A stretch of 64,000 bases of DNA, taken from positions 4,346,001-4,410,000 of the forward strand of contig NZ_JARRCW010000001.1 of assembly GCF_031501865.1 (NCBI RefSeq), written 5' to 3'. The notes under the pieces are model-generated. The model was not told the DNA's origin. It saw only the letters and a list, made by a program, of their open reading frames with translations, and ran no database searches. A program made the position numbers and the translations under genes. Below, in pieces: positions 18,751 through 27,619 of this stretch (its first letter is position 1; the number at the start of each line of letters is the position of its first letter). This DNA comes from Pseudovibrio sp. M1P-2-3. Its GTDB lineage: Bacteria; Pseudomonadota; Alphaproteobacteria; Rhizobiales; Stappiaceae.

Positions 18751-19449
18751 ATGATTATCGCAAATGTTGCCACTTATTCTGCGCGGGAAGGAAATCGCCG
18801 CGAGGCTCTTGATTCGATAGCTTGTCAGGTTGACGTTATAAACGTCACTCTGAACGGATATAAACAAGTTCCCTCTGACCTACGTACTTTAAAAAATGCC
18901 AATTTCTATTTCCCAGAAGCTGACCTTAAAGACGTTGGCAAATTTGCGTTCCGTGTTGAAGAGCATGACGATGTTTTTTTGTGTGATGATGATATTATCT
19001 ACCCTAGCGCTTATACTGAAACGCATATGCGCATACGCGAAGAAATCGGCATAGATGATATTATCCTCGGCGTTCACGGGGTCATTTATTCTGACTACTA
19101 TGACGGCATGAAACGAAGCGGCCGTCTGGTCCAAGTTTTTCATCACGAACTGGACTGTCACGAGCAGGTCAATCAACTTGGCACAGGGACGGTTTACGCC
19201 AAAGGCGCGCAACTACCTTCATTGCAATTTATGCGAGGTTCAGGCGGTTATGTAGATATTAGATTTGCCCGCTTTGCATTTAAGAACAGCTACCCTCTGG
19301 TATGTATTAGGCGACAAGCAAACTGGTTACAAGAAGTAACGAATGATGAAACCTTGTATCTATCGGTAACAAGCCAACTCCCTACAGAGGCTTTAGTAGA
19401 GATTCAGGATTTCTGCGGGCTTAGTCGACTAGAGAGCGAGCTGGCATGA
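18751..19449 (+). CDS. Probable GT-A-fold glycosyltransferase
   Basis: A 232-residue protein that I do not recognise as a named family, but which has glycosyltransferase features: an N-terminal Rossmann-like opening (MIIANVATYSAREGNRREALDSI) and a metal-binding-like acidic motif FLCDDDIIYPSAYTETH at about residues 75-91. The arrangement is like small GT2-related enzymes of capsule loci that begin 'IANVATYPxR' and contain a DDD motif. It lies 12 bases after the GT2 gene and overlaps the FkbM gene by 4 bases, so it is part of the same operon. Sugar specificity cannot be inferred. Confidence 0.65.
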   Translation: MIIANVATYSAREGNRREALDSIACQVDVINVTLNGYKQVPSDLRTLKNANFYFPEADLKDVGKFAFRVEEHDDVFLCDDDIIYPSAYTETHMRIREEIGIDDIILGVHGVIYSDYYDGMKRSGRLVQVFHHELDCHEQVNQLGTGTVYAKGAQLPSLQFMRGSGGYVDIRFARFAFKNSYPLVCIRRQANWLQEVTNDETLYLSVTSQLPTEALVEIQDFCGLSRLESELA

Positions 19450-20156
19450 TAATTGAAAAAGAGAGAACCTATATCGATATAAACCTCAAATATGAGGGCC
19501 GGAAGGCTATAATTAGCGAGAGAGATCCTAAAGACCGCATTTTTAAAACGATTGCCCAATCCAAACAGTTTTACGAGCGGATCCTACTTAATTATTTATA
19601 CCATCTTGCGATGCCAGATTGGGTATTTATCGATATTGGGGCTCATATTGGCAACCACAGTGTATTTTTTGGCTCCATATTGGGACTGCAAGGGTATTCA
19701 TTTGAAGCGAATACAGAAACCTACCAAACGCTTCAGCACAATATTAGGCAAAATGGGCTGGAAGGATCTGTCGCTTACTTCAATAGAGCTATAGGCCATA
19801 AACAGGGCCGAGGATCTTTGATTAAAAGTACGAAGGCCCATAATTCAGGTATGTGCCGCTTCCAAAATACGTCTACCGGTGACATAGAAATGACCACTAT
19901 AGACGCACTCCACCTTCCTAAACTTGATTTGCTGAAGATTGATGTAGAGGGTTATGAGTTGAACTGCCTCCTTGGCGCCAAGTCTACTCTCATAAGGACA
20001 AAACCCTTGATTGTTATTGAAATAATTGAAACTGAAAACTTTTTGGAAATAAAAGATTGGTTACGGCCCTACGGCTACCAGCCAATGAGGAGATATAACA
20101 GTACTCCAACTTATATTTTTTCTACACAACCCAGAAGCTTCTATGAGTACTCGTAA
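19446..20156 (+). CDS. FkbM-family SAM-dependent methyltransferase
   Basis: A 236-residue class I methyltransferase. The SAM-binding motif I is FIDIGAHIGNHSVFFG at about residues 58-73, and the FkbM signature LDLLKIDVEGYELNCLLGA with the DVEG core is at about 160-178. FkbM proteins in capsule or O-antigen loci usually O-methylate sugars. Its ATG overlaps the preceding stop (ATGA). It ends 30 bases before the left TA of the IS630 element, so the operon end may have been altered by that insertion. Codons are AT-rich like the other two genes. Confidence 0.88.
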   Translation: MIIEKERTYIDINLKYEGRKAIISERDPKDRIFKTIAQSKQFYERILLNYLYHLAMPDWVFIDIGAHIGNHSVFFGSILGLQGYSFEANTETYQTLQHNIRQNGLEGSVAYFNRAIGHKQGRGSLIKSTKAHNSGMCRFQNTSTGDIEMTTIDALHLPKLDLLKIDVEGYELNCLLGAKSTLIRTKPLIVIEIIETENFLEIKDWLRPYGYQPMRRYNSTPTYIFSTQPRSFYEYS

Positions 20157-20196
20157 AAGAGTCAGTTCAGGCAGTCTGGACTAATACCAACGGCAC

Positions 20197-20736
20197 TTAT
20201 AATTGACCTGTATGCGCCCAATTTCGTCTACCGATTGATGTGATTGTGTGGGGTTGTTGAATAAGCTTATTCCAAGCGGAACAGGCGGCATCGACAATTT
20301 CCTGGTAGTCTTGAAAGGTTCGGTTAGAGAGCCAGTTTTGCCGTAAGTACTGCCAAACATTTTCAACCGGGTTGAGCTCCGGAGAACGGGGTGGGAGCAG
20401 CAAGATGGTTATATTATCAGGCAACTTCAGTTTTGCCGTTGTATGCCAACCCGCTTGATCCATCAGGACCACTGCGTGCGCCCCTTTGGCGACGGTTCGG
20501 CTGATTTCTTTAAGGTGAAGCTGCATGGAATTGGTATTGGCTTTGGGCAAAACAAGTGCTGCCCCTTTGCCGTGGGCGGGGCAGATGGCCCCGAATACAT
20601 AAGTTGATTGATAGCGCCCGTCGCTGGGAGCCCGTGGTCTCGTTCCTTTTTTTGCCCACCTTCTGGTGAGCCCATTTTTTTGACCAATGCGGGCTTCGTC
20701 CTGCCACCAGATTTCCATGGATGTTTGTGAGGGCAA
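20197..20736 (-). CDS. IS630 transposase, downstream frame (DDE catalytic part)
   Basis: 179 residues visible from an internal methionine; in the full product it would begin further upstream at the A7 slippage site (about 20777). It carries the DDE catalytic residues: first Asp in EIWWQDEARIGQKN, second in VVLMDQAGWHT, and the Glu in LPPRSPELNPVENVWQYLR. All three are intact, so the fused product should be active. The stop codon lies inside the terminal repeat region. Confidence 0.9.
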   Translation of the reverse strand: MPSQTSMEIWWQDEARIGQKNGLTRRWAKKGTRPRAPSDGRYQSTYVFGAICPAHGKGAALVLPKANTNSMQLHLKEISRTVAKGAHAVVLMDQAGWHTTAKLKLPDNITILLLPPRSPELNPVENVWQYLRQNWLSNRTFQDYQEIVDAACSAWNKLIQQPHTITSIGRRNWAHTGQL

Positions 20737-20744
20737 GCGCGCTT

Positions 20745-21290
20745 TTATTTCTTTAAGCTGGGCATGGAAGTTTTTTTATATGTCTCCATAACTTGCTCGT
20801 CCTGTGCCGGGTGCTGTGGCCGAACGCTGACCCGAGAAAATCCCAGAACTCTGAGGAGGCTTGAAATAGCCCTTTCGCTATAGCTGACCCCAAACTTCTG
20901 CTCGATCACACCTTGCAGATCCCGCCGACGCCAGCGAATTACGCCGTGTTGTTGTAAATCAGGCCCAGCCTCAACCAGATCTGCAAATTCAGCCATTTGC
21001 TCTTTATTTAACCACCGGACACGGCCCGGGCTCTTACGATTGTACAGGCCGTGCGGCCCTTCTGCGTTAAACCGATGCACCCAGTCTCGCAGTGTTTGGC
21101 GGTCCATGCCGCCCATGCGTGCCGCCTCCAAGCGCGACAACCCATCATAAACAGCAGCAAGAGCAAGAAGGCGGCGGCTCTGCCTGACATCCTTACTTTG
21201 ACAAGCAAGAGTTCGTAACGAAGAAGCATCATAGTCTCGGCGCAATGGGATCGCTGACATTGGGAATCTCCTTTCCCAATGTTGAATCAC
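20745..21290 (-). CDS. IS630 transposase, upstream frame (helix-turn-helix part)
   Basis: 181 residues. The frame opens at 21290, but the family-like start is the ATG at about 21260 (MSAIPLRRDYD). It contains the N-terminal DNA-binding helix-turn-helix (LSRLEAARMGGMDRQTLRDWVHRF), a linker (LYNRKSPGR) and a second winged-helix part (GVIRWRRRDLQGVIEQKFGVSYSER). The frame ends in ETYKKTSMPSLKK just after an A7 run; reading one base back gives KNFHAQLKEIKARLP, which continues directly into the catalytic frame. The two frames therefore make one protein by frameshift. TetR-like or other regulators also have helix-turn-helix motifs, but the inverted ends settle this case. Confidence 0.88.
   Translation of the reverse strand: MIQHWERRFPMSAIPLRRDYDASSLRTLACQSKDVRQSRRLLALAAVYDGLSRLEAARMGGMDRQTLRDWVHRFNAEGPHGLYNRKSPGRVRWLNKEQMAEFADLVEAGPDLQQHGVIRWRRRDLQGVIEQKFGVSYSERAISSLLRVLGFSRVSVRPQHPAQDEQVMETYKKTSMPSLKK
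20771..20777 (-). promoter_or_regulatory. A7 slippery run joining the two transposase frames (copy A)
   Basis: Read on the minus strand the context is TAT AAA AAA ACT. A -1 shift here gives Tyr-Lys-Lys-Asn-Phe-His and continues into the catalytic frame. The heptamer is not a canonical X XXY YYZ site, so slippage of RNA polymerase on the A-run (adding one A) is as likely as ribosomal frameshifting. Confidence 0.7.
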
Positions 21291-21415
21291 AATTCAAGTG
21301 ATTTGGGAATCCTCATCCCGAGTCAAAAACAGGTGCCGTTGGTATAATTCTGAAATCTGGCTCCCGCTGCGACAACCATATTCTGAGCAAATGCTAGATT
21401 ATTGACACTCTCCGC

Positions 21416-21709
21416 TCACACATTATTATCCAAACAGCACTCTTCTTGCAAAAACGAAACCAAGGCATCTAACTGTTCAAACTGGGCAACACAATACAGT
21501 GTACGCCCCTCTCGTCGTTGTTTGACCAAACCGGCCGATACCATTGCTGACAGGTGGTGAGAGAGGGTGGAGCCCGGAATCTCCAACTCACTTTGCAAAA
21601 CTCCCACAGACATACCTTGAAACCCTGCTCTGACCAGACGCCGAAATATATTTAACCTTGTAACATGCCCGAGCTCTTTTAGAGCCTTCGCCACTTCATC
21701 AACCTGCAT
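21416..21709 (-). CDS. arsR: ArsR-family transcriptional regulator
   Basis: A 97-residue winged-helix repressor (101 if the in-frame GTG at 21721 is used). The recognition region is PGSTLSHHLSAMVSAGLVKQRREGRTLYCV. It has a C-terminal cysteine pair in LQEECCLDN; counted from the GTG these are Cys95 and Cys96, the positions of the arsenite ligands described in Acidithiobacillus ferrooxidans ArsR, and Cys77 is a further candidate. It is divergent from a CSCS-motif permease and the 92-104 bp between them holds two matching palindromes, so it probably represses both genes until a metalloid binds. Arsenic specificity is inferred, not shown. Confidence 0.85.
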   Translation of the reverse strand: MQVDEVAKALKELGHVTRLNIFRRLVRAGFQGMSVGVLQSELEIPGSTLSHHLSAMVSAGLVKQRREGRTLYCVAQFEQLDALVSFLQEECCLDNNV

Positions 21710-21730
21710 TGCTTTTCTCACTTCCTTATT

Positions 21731-21750
21731 ATTTCCATAATAGCAGAAAT
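21731..21750. promoter_or_regulatory. Putative ArsR operator 1
   Basis: ATTTCCATAATAGCAGAAAT, an imperfect 20-bp palindrome that matches the second site 41 bases away in half-sites (ATTTC...GAAAT). It lies just upstream of arsR. Confidence 0.6.
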
Positions 21751-21771
21751 AATTTGACTCCCACAGTCTTT

Positions 21772-21791
21772 ATTTCTATTATTCTAGAAAT
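21772..21791. promoter_or_regulatory. Putative ArsR operator 2
   Basis: ATTTCTATTATTCTAGAAAT, the better of the two palindromes, 22 bases before the permease ATG. The same half-sites recur in operator 1. Confidence 0.65.
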
Positions 21792-21813
21792 ATAAAAATA
21801 AGGACTATGTAAA

Positions 21814-22731
21814 ATGGCGTTCACCCCTGATATGCTCATAGACACCATCAAAATGTTCACCTTTTTGATGGTGGAACTAACCCTGTTGTTTTTGGCAATT
21901 AGCTACTTTGTTGCTCTGTTACAAGAATATATTCCTCCAGTACGCATACAAAGGATCCTGAGTGATCGCCATGGTAAAGGCTATATTCTTGCTGCTTTTT
22001 TAGGAGCCATCACACCATTTTGTTCCTGCTCCACCATTCCATTTCTAAAAGGGTTACTCAGGGCAAAGGCGGGCTTTGGAACTACGATGGTATTCTTGTT
22101 TGCAAGTCCTCTGCTTAATCCGATCATTATTGGCATTTTTGCTGTTACCTTTGGCATAAAAGTCGCCCTGTTCTACTTCACTGTTGCCCTGGTGATTTCT
22201 CTGGTGGCAGGCTACACACTTGAGAAGCTTGGCTTCGAAAAATATATTCGAGCAGATTCTTTAGGAATACCTGCTGCAAACAGCTGCCAGAGCTCAGCAT
22301 GCGGACATAAGCCTCCAAAGTCGGTTCTTTGGGCCCAGCTATGGAAAGCTACATGGCGGGATTTTAAAAAGGTCTTTCCTTACCTTCTGGCTGGTATCTT
22401 CATTGGCTCGATGATCTACGGCTTTGTGCCAACCACCCTCATCAGCTCGGTTGCAAGTGAAGATAACCTATTGGCAATACCGTTCGCGGCAGTCATCGGA
22501 ATTCCGCTATATATTCGCGCTGAAGCAGTAATTCCTCTCAGTGCCGCCCTTGTTGCCAAAGGCATGGGAATGGGCGCTGTCATGGCACTGATTATTGGAA
22601 GTGCAGGTGCCAGCCTAACAGAAGTAATTTTGCTTAAATCCCTCTTTAAAATGCAGTTAATTACCGCATTTCTAGTGGTCATACTCACAATGGCCATAAC
22701 TGCAGGAATTCTATATACGCTTTTATTGTGA
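21814..22731 (+). CDS. arsP: Permease, ArsP/PF03773 type
   Basis: A 305-residue inner-membrane permease with about eight hydrophobic segments. The family mark is the buried cysteine motif TPFCSCSTIPFLKGLL at about residues 65-80, followed by FASPLLNPIIIGIFA; in ArsP the cysteines bind trivalent organoarsenicals such as methylarsenite during efflux. A cytoplasmic loop with Cys (SCQSSACGHKP) at about 160-170 separates the two halves. Pairing with an ArsR regulator and shared operators supports a metalloid efflux role. Related permeases export other metals or copper, so the substrate is not certain. Confidence 0.8.
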   Translation: MAFTPDMLIDTIKMFTFLMVELTLLFLAISYFVALLQEYIPPVRIQRILSDRHGKGYILAAFLGAITPFCSCSTIPFLKGLLRAKAGFGTTMVFLFASPLLNPIIIGIFAVTFGIKVALFYFTVALVISLVAGYTLEKLGFEKYIRADSLGIPAANSCQSSACGHKPPKSVLWAQLWKATWRDFKKVFPYLLAGIFIGSMIYGFVPTTLISSVASEDNLLAIPFAAVIGIPLYIRAEAVIPLSAALVAKGMGMGAVMALIIGSAGASLTEVILLKSLFKMQLITAFLVVILTMAITAGILYTLLL

Positions 22732-22766
22732 GCTGTTACGCAGTTGGTCCAGCTCACAATCTATGT

Positions 22767-22800
22767 AAAAAGCCCCGCTTAAAAGCGGGGCCTTATTTTT
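22767..22800. terminator. Bidirectional terminator
   Basis: GCCCCGCTT-AA-AAGCGGGGC with AAAAA on the left and a T-rich right side, between the convergent arsP-like and NAD-GDH genes. Confidence 0.9.
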
Positions 22801-25800
22801 ATTCTGAAAGTTCGAAGAGCAGCCCAGCGGCTACTGAGAACTTGGAGACACTCAAATTTGTCTCCAGTATTTCCTCAACGGATTTGTGGGTCCGCCGGGC
22901 GCTTTCACCCACACTCTCAAGCCAGCCTTCAAAGCCACCAGCATGGACAATCACTTCACTGGTTAGCTTACGATGAGACTCGGCCAATGAAGAGCGTGCT
23001 TTATCGAGGGCCAGACCGTCGTAGTAATCGCGGATCTCATAGGTTCTCGCCAATTCATCAATAGAATTGAACCGGAAATAATCCGAGATGACAAAATAAC
23101 AGGCCGCCGCCTCTTCAACTGGGTGACCTGTCTTTTCAGCAACAAGCACAATATCAGGGATCATCATTTCACTTGGTAGGCGAGCAATACGCGCAGCCAA
23201 GTGAACCGGTACACCAGCCATAATCAGGCGTTCAGTTTCTTCTGTAAGGGCCTGAGCAACGTCTTCTGGCACAAACCGTTCCAATCGAGGAGACAGCTTC
23301 TCAACATTTTCCTTAAAGCGCATCACCGCCGCTTCAATACCGGCACCAAAGGAGATATTACGCAGGAACCACATGACCTGACCGTGCACAAGGCTTTGTA
23401 GGGCTGCATAAAGCTCCAGCTGAAGGTCACCATCAATCTGGGTATCCAGCGCATCAATTTCCTCATTCAGCGCGGTCAACCCGTAGGCGTCTCTCACTGC
23501 TGCAAAAGCTTTTGCAATGTCGGCTGGTACTGCATTCGTCTGGTCAATAATACGCGTAATGAAGGTTGGGCCGCCGCGGTTGATAATGGAGTTTGCCAGC
23601 ATTGTAGCAATAATTTCACGCCGTAGACGATGGCTTTCAATCTCATCCCCGTACTGGGTTTGCATGGGTGCAGGGAAGTAGCGTTTCAACTCCTTGGCAA
23701 GGTAGTCATCATCTGGCACAGAGCTTTTGAGGAGTTCATCATAAAGCGTTATTTTCGCGTAAGCTAAAAGAACACCAATTTCAGGTCGTGTGAGGCCCAG
23801 TCCCTGCTTCTCAAGCTCCTCAAGAGCCAGATCATCAGGCAAGTCTTCAACGGCTCGGTCTAGCAGGTCCGCAGATTCAAGCTGACGCATCATGCGGGCC
23901 TGATATCCCGTATCTTCCAACTTTTTGCGTTCACACAGGGAGATTGCCAATGTCTGCAAGTAGTTATTGCGCAGAACCAAAGAGGCAACTTCATCGGTCA
24001 TATCTGCAAGAAGAACATTGCGGTTTTCAATGTTCAGTTTATCAGCCTTCACCGCACTGCCCAGCGCAATCTTAATATTCACTTCCAAGTCAGAGGAGTT
24101 CACACCCGCCGAATTGTCAATAGCATCCGAGTTACAGTGCCCACCTATACGGGCGAACTCAATACGCGCTTTTTGCGTGATACCAAGGTTTGCTCCTTCT
24201 CCGATCACTTTCGTTTTCAGTCGTGAGGCTGGAATCCGGATTGAATCATTTGCACGGTCACCCACCATTTCATTGGTTTCATCAGTCGCCCGAATGTAGG
24301 TTCCAATGCCGCCAAACCACATCAAGTCAACTTCCATTTCCAAAATGGCAGTCATGATTTCCTGTGGCGAATTGGTCGCCTTACTCAGTCCCAGTAACTG
24401 CTGGGCCTGTTCAGGTAAGCGAATGGACTTCACATTCCGTGAGTAAATGCCACCGCCCTGTGAAATCTTGGATGTGTCATAGTCCTGCCAGGACGAGCGC
24501 CCCATATCGAACAAGCGCTTACGCTCGTCCCAAGTAGAGGCTGGATCAGGATCAGGGTCAATAAAGATATCCCGGTGATCAAAGGCTGCCACGAGCTTTG
24601 TGGCCTTTGAAAGCAGCATACCGTTGCCAAACACATCGCCGGACATGTCACCTACACCGCAGGCCGTGAAAGCTTCGCTCTGGATGTCGTGGTTCATTTC
24701 ACGGAAGTGGCGTTTCACCGCCTCCCAAGCACCTCGTGCTGTGATACCCATCTTCTTGTGGTCATATCCAGCAGACCCACCGGAGGCAAAGGCATCTCCC
24801 AGCCAGAAGTTCTTGCCCTCTGATATGGCGTTAGCTGTGTCTGAGAATGTGGCTGTTCCCTTGTCCGCCGCAACAACCAGATAAGGGTCATCACCATCCC
24901 GGCGCTCCACAAGAGTAGGCGGAATGATTTTTTCACCTTCTATGTTATCGGTTAGATCCAAAAGAGACGAGATGAAGATCTTATAGGCTTCCGTACCTTC
25001 CTTAAAGACGTCTTCACGGCTGCCACCTTCCGGTAACATTTTCGGGAAGAAACCACCCTTTGAGCCCACAGGCACAATCACAGCATTTTTAACCTGCTGC
25101 GCTTTCACCAGCCCCAGAATTTCGGTTCGGTAATCCTGCGCCCGATCAGACCAGCGCAAGCCTCCGCGGGATGCGGACCCAAAGCGCATATGTACACCTT
25201 CAACACGCGAGCCATACACAAAAATTTCACGATATGGGCGCGGCTTGGGAAGGTCATCAATCTGGTGCGGATCCAGCTTGAAAGCAAATGTGGCTTTCGG
25301 CTGCCCATGTTCATCCAACTGGAAGAAGTTCGTCCTCAAAATACCGTCGATTACATTTTTAAAACGGCGTAAAATACGGTCGTCATCAAGGCTTGTGACT
25401 TCATCAAGAAGTTCTGCAATCCTAACCTCAAGATCAGCTTCAGCCTTCGCACGCTTGGCCGGTTTTACAGTTGGATCAAAACGCGTATGGAACAGGTCAA
25501 CCAGTTTGGACGCAATAACCGGATACCGGTTTAGCGTGCCCCACATATAATCTTGAGAATAAGGACTTCCCGCCTGCCGGATGTAGCGGGACAAGGCTCT
25601 TATTACAGCAATATCTCGCCACCCAAGACCGGCAGTAATTGCCAGAGCGTTATAGCCATCATTCTCTACAAGGCCTGTCCATGTGGCAATAAACAGCGCT
25701 CCAAGCCGTTCAATATCTGCCTCTGAAAAACAATGTGTTGCATCACTGCCAACTTCCAAAGTGGTATCATGGAGATAGCACATGGGACGCTTTCCAGGAG

Positions 25801-27619
25801 CAATCTTGTAGGTCCGTTCATTGATCACCTGAAAGCCCATATTTTCCAACATGGGGACTCGGGTGGAAAGCGCGAGAGGTGTATTTCTGTTGAATGTGCG
25901 CATGGAAAGGCTTGTACCTGAGCTCCCCTCAGGCCCCTGAAAGCACATGAGCATCGGACGTTTGTCGCTCATGGCCTCCAGCCTTTGAATATCATTCACT
26001 GCGACTTCAACAGGCGTAATGGAAGTATACGCACCATCAAACGCGTTTTCATATCGCCGCATGAGAGATCCAGATTCTCCCTCACGATACTTTTTACCCA
26101 ACTCTTCTTTGAGGTTATCGGCCCAAGATCGAATAATCCGAGCTATATCGCTTTCAAGGCCCTTGCGGCTAGGGTTAGGCGTTTCCCCTTTATCCCGCCC
26201 GATAATGTAATGAACTCTGACGAGTGGACCTTCCGGGAAGGAGGCATACCAGGCGGACACACGGCCATCATAGGCTTGCGCCAGATACTCGCCGATCTGA
26301 ATGCGTTTTTGCGTCGTGAAACGATCACGCGGCAAGTAGGTTAGAATGGAGACAAACCGGTCAAACTTATCCCGCCGAGCCAAAATGCGTGTACGGGGGC
26401 GCTCATAGAGCTGCAAAATATCTGTTGTGAAGTCACACAGGGTTTCCAAATCAATCTGGAAGAGGTCATCCCTTGGGTAGCCCTCCAGAATGTTCTGCAG
26501 AGCGCGCCCGGAGTGCCCCTCCGGATCAAAGCCATGGTATTGCATGACTTTGGTGACTTTTCTGCGGATATAAGGAATAGAGGCCGTTGATTTTGTATAG
26601 GCTGTGGATGTGAACAGTCCAACAATGCGTAGCTCACCATTCAAATTGCCATCTTCATCGAACAGTTTCACGCCAATGTAGTCCATATGAACATGACGAT
26701 GGACACGACTGCGGACATTGGCCTTAGCAATGATAAGGGGTTCACGTTTGAGGAGGAAGTCCCGAATTTCCGGCGACATGACAACGAATTCGGACCCACG
26801 GCGCAACACACGCACATCCGGATTTTTCAAAAGGCCTAGACCCGTGTCAGTAACGTAATTAAGCTCGCCGCTTTCCACGCCCCCATCAAAAATATACTCC
26901 CGCATACCCAGAAGAGTGAAGTTATCAGAGCCCATCCACTCCAAAAACTGGACCGCTTCATCAAGCTGATTCTTTGAATACGGCGTGAGGGCGTTTTGGA
27001 AGGCGTCAACGGCCTGAGAAAGCCGGTCACGCATTGGACGCCAGTCCGAGACCACCAACCGCACATCATTCAAAACCAACTCCAGCTGGCTTTGAAGCGC
27101 ATCTACATCATCTTGCGTACTCTGCCGCGCCACATGGATGTGGATGAGGCTTTCACGGCGAGCTTCCGGAGCTCCGGTCCCGATGGTTTCCTGCGCAGAG
27201 AGAAGCAGGCCGCTCTCATTCCGGTCAACAACAAACTGAGGGTGTAGAACAAGGCGGTAATCTATGCCTTTATCCTGCAATTCACCTAGAACAGAGGCAA
27301 CGAGAAACCGAAGGTTATCATTTACAATCTCTACGACTGTGATGTCCTCGAGATTGTCACTTCCCTTAACACTCTCGGGATTAAAAACACGGATTTTATG
27401 TGTGCCCAAAGGATGATCGGCGAAGTCCCTCCAGGCTTCACCTGCCAAGTATGCGAGCTCTGATGCAGTATATTCCAGCAAGTCCTCTGCATCACCATGT
27501 GCATAGAAGTCCGCCGCAAACTGTGGCAGAGCCTTGTCTTCATCTTCCCGCAGAATCTTGCATACATTTTCAATTAGACTGCTTAGTTCACTATTGTCAG
27601 CGACTATCGCCTCGGACAT
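22799..27619 (-). CDS. gdhB: NAD-specific glutamate dehydrogenase, large (180-kDa) type
   Basis: A 1606-residue protein of the large NAD-GDH class, which oxidatively deaminates glutamate to 2-oxoglutarate and ammonia and serves mainly catabolism. The N-terminal half (about residues 1-700) is the regulatory region with ACT-like segments; the catalytic core is in the second half, with RGGLRWSDRAQDYRTEILGL and the substrate lysine region VPVGSKGGFFPK, followed by the nucleotide-binding part (ACGVGDMSGDVFGNGML). Length and motif order match full-size family members. It is monocistronic; a 343-bp upstream region separates it from argC. Confidence 0.95.
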   Translation of the reverse strand: MSEAIVADNSELSSLIENVCKILREDEDKALPQFAADFYAHGDAEDLLEYTASELAYLAGEAWRDFADHPLGTHKIRVFNPESVKGSDNLEDITVVEIVNDNLRFLVASVLGELQDKGIDYRLVLHPQFVVDRNESGLLLSAQETIGTGAPEARRESLIHIHVARQSTQDDVDALQSQLELVLNDVRLVVSDWRPMRDRLSQAVDAFQNALTPYSKNQLDEAVQFLEWMGSDNFTLLGMREYIFDGGVESGELNYVTDTGLGLLKNPDVRVLRRGSEFVVMSPEIRDFLLKREPLIIAKANVRSRVHRHVHMDYIGVKLFDEDGNLNGELRIVGLFTSTAYTKSTASIPYIRRKVTKVMQYHGFDPEGHSGRALQNILEGYPRDDLFQIDLETLCDFTTDILQLYERPRTRILARRDKFDRFVSILTYLPRDRFTTQKRIQIGEYLAQAYDGRVSAWYASFPEGPLVRVHYIIGRDKGETPNPSRKGLESDIARIIRSWADNLKEELGKKYREGESGSLMRRYENAFDGAYTSITPVEVAVNDIQRLEAMSDKRPMLMCFQGPEGSSGTSLSMRTFNRNTPLALSTRVPMLENMGFQVINERTYKIAPGKRPMCYLHDTTLEVGSDATHCFSEADIERLGALFIATWTGLVENDGYNALAITAGLGWRDIAVIRALSRYIRQAGSPYSQDYMWGTLNRYPVIASKLVDLFHTRFDPTVKPAKRAKAEADLEVRIAELLDEVTSLDDDRILRRFKNVIDGILRTNFFQLDEHGQPKATFAFKLDPHQIDDLPKPRPYREIFVYGSRVEGVHMRFGSASRGGLRWSDRAQDYRTEILGLVKAQQVKNAVIVPVGSKGGFFPKMLPEGGSREDVFKEGTEAYKIFISSLLDLTDNIEGEKIIPPTLVERRDGDDPYLVVAADKGTATFSDTANAISEGKNFWLGDAFASGGSAGYDHKKMGITARGAWEAVKRHFREMNHDIQSEAFTACGVGDMSGDVFGNGMLLSKATKLVAAFDHRDIFIDPDPDPASTWDERKRLFDMGRSSWQDYDTSKISQGGGIYSRNVKSIRLPEQAQQLLGLSKATNSPQEIMTAILEMEVDLMWFGGIGTYIRATDETNEMVGDRANDSIRIPASRLKTKVIGEGANLGITQKARIEFARIGGHCNSDAIDNSAGVNSSDLEVNIKIALGSAVKADKLNIENRNVLLADMTDEVASLVLRNNYLQTLAISLCERKKLEDTGYQARMMRQLESADLLDRAVEDLPDDLALEELEKQGLGLTRPEIGVLLAYAKITLYDELLKSSVPDDDYLAKELKRYFPAPMQTQYGDEIESHRLRREIIATMLANSIINRGGPTFITRIIDQTNAVPADIAKAFAAVRDAYGLTALNEEIDALDTQIDGDLQLELYAALQSLVHGQVMWFLRNISFGAGIEAAVMRFKENVEKLSPRLERFVPEDVAQALTEETERLIMAGVPVHLAARIARLPSEMMIPDIVLVAEKTGHPVEEAAACYFVISDYFRFNSIDELARTYEIRDYYDGLALDKARSSLAESHRKLTSEVIVHAGGFEGWLESVGESARRTHKSVEEILETNLSVSKFSVAAGLLFELSE

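Larger units (their letters stand above)
20187..21342 (-). mobile_element. IS630-family insertion sequence (copy A, apparently complete)
   Basis: A 1156-bp element flanked by TA on both sides (20185-20186 and 21343-21344), the target duplicated by IS630 elements. The ends are inverted: left CCAACGGCAC, right GTGCCGTTGG. It carries a transposase in two frames on the minus strand. The leader before the transposase contains a palindrome (CATTGGGAA...TTCCCAATG). It sits between the FkbM gene and arsR, and the intact ends and frames suggest recent arrival. Confidence 0.9.
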
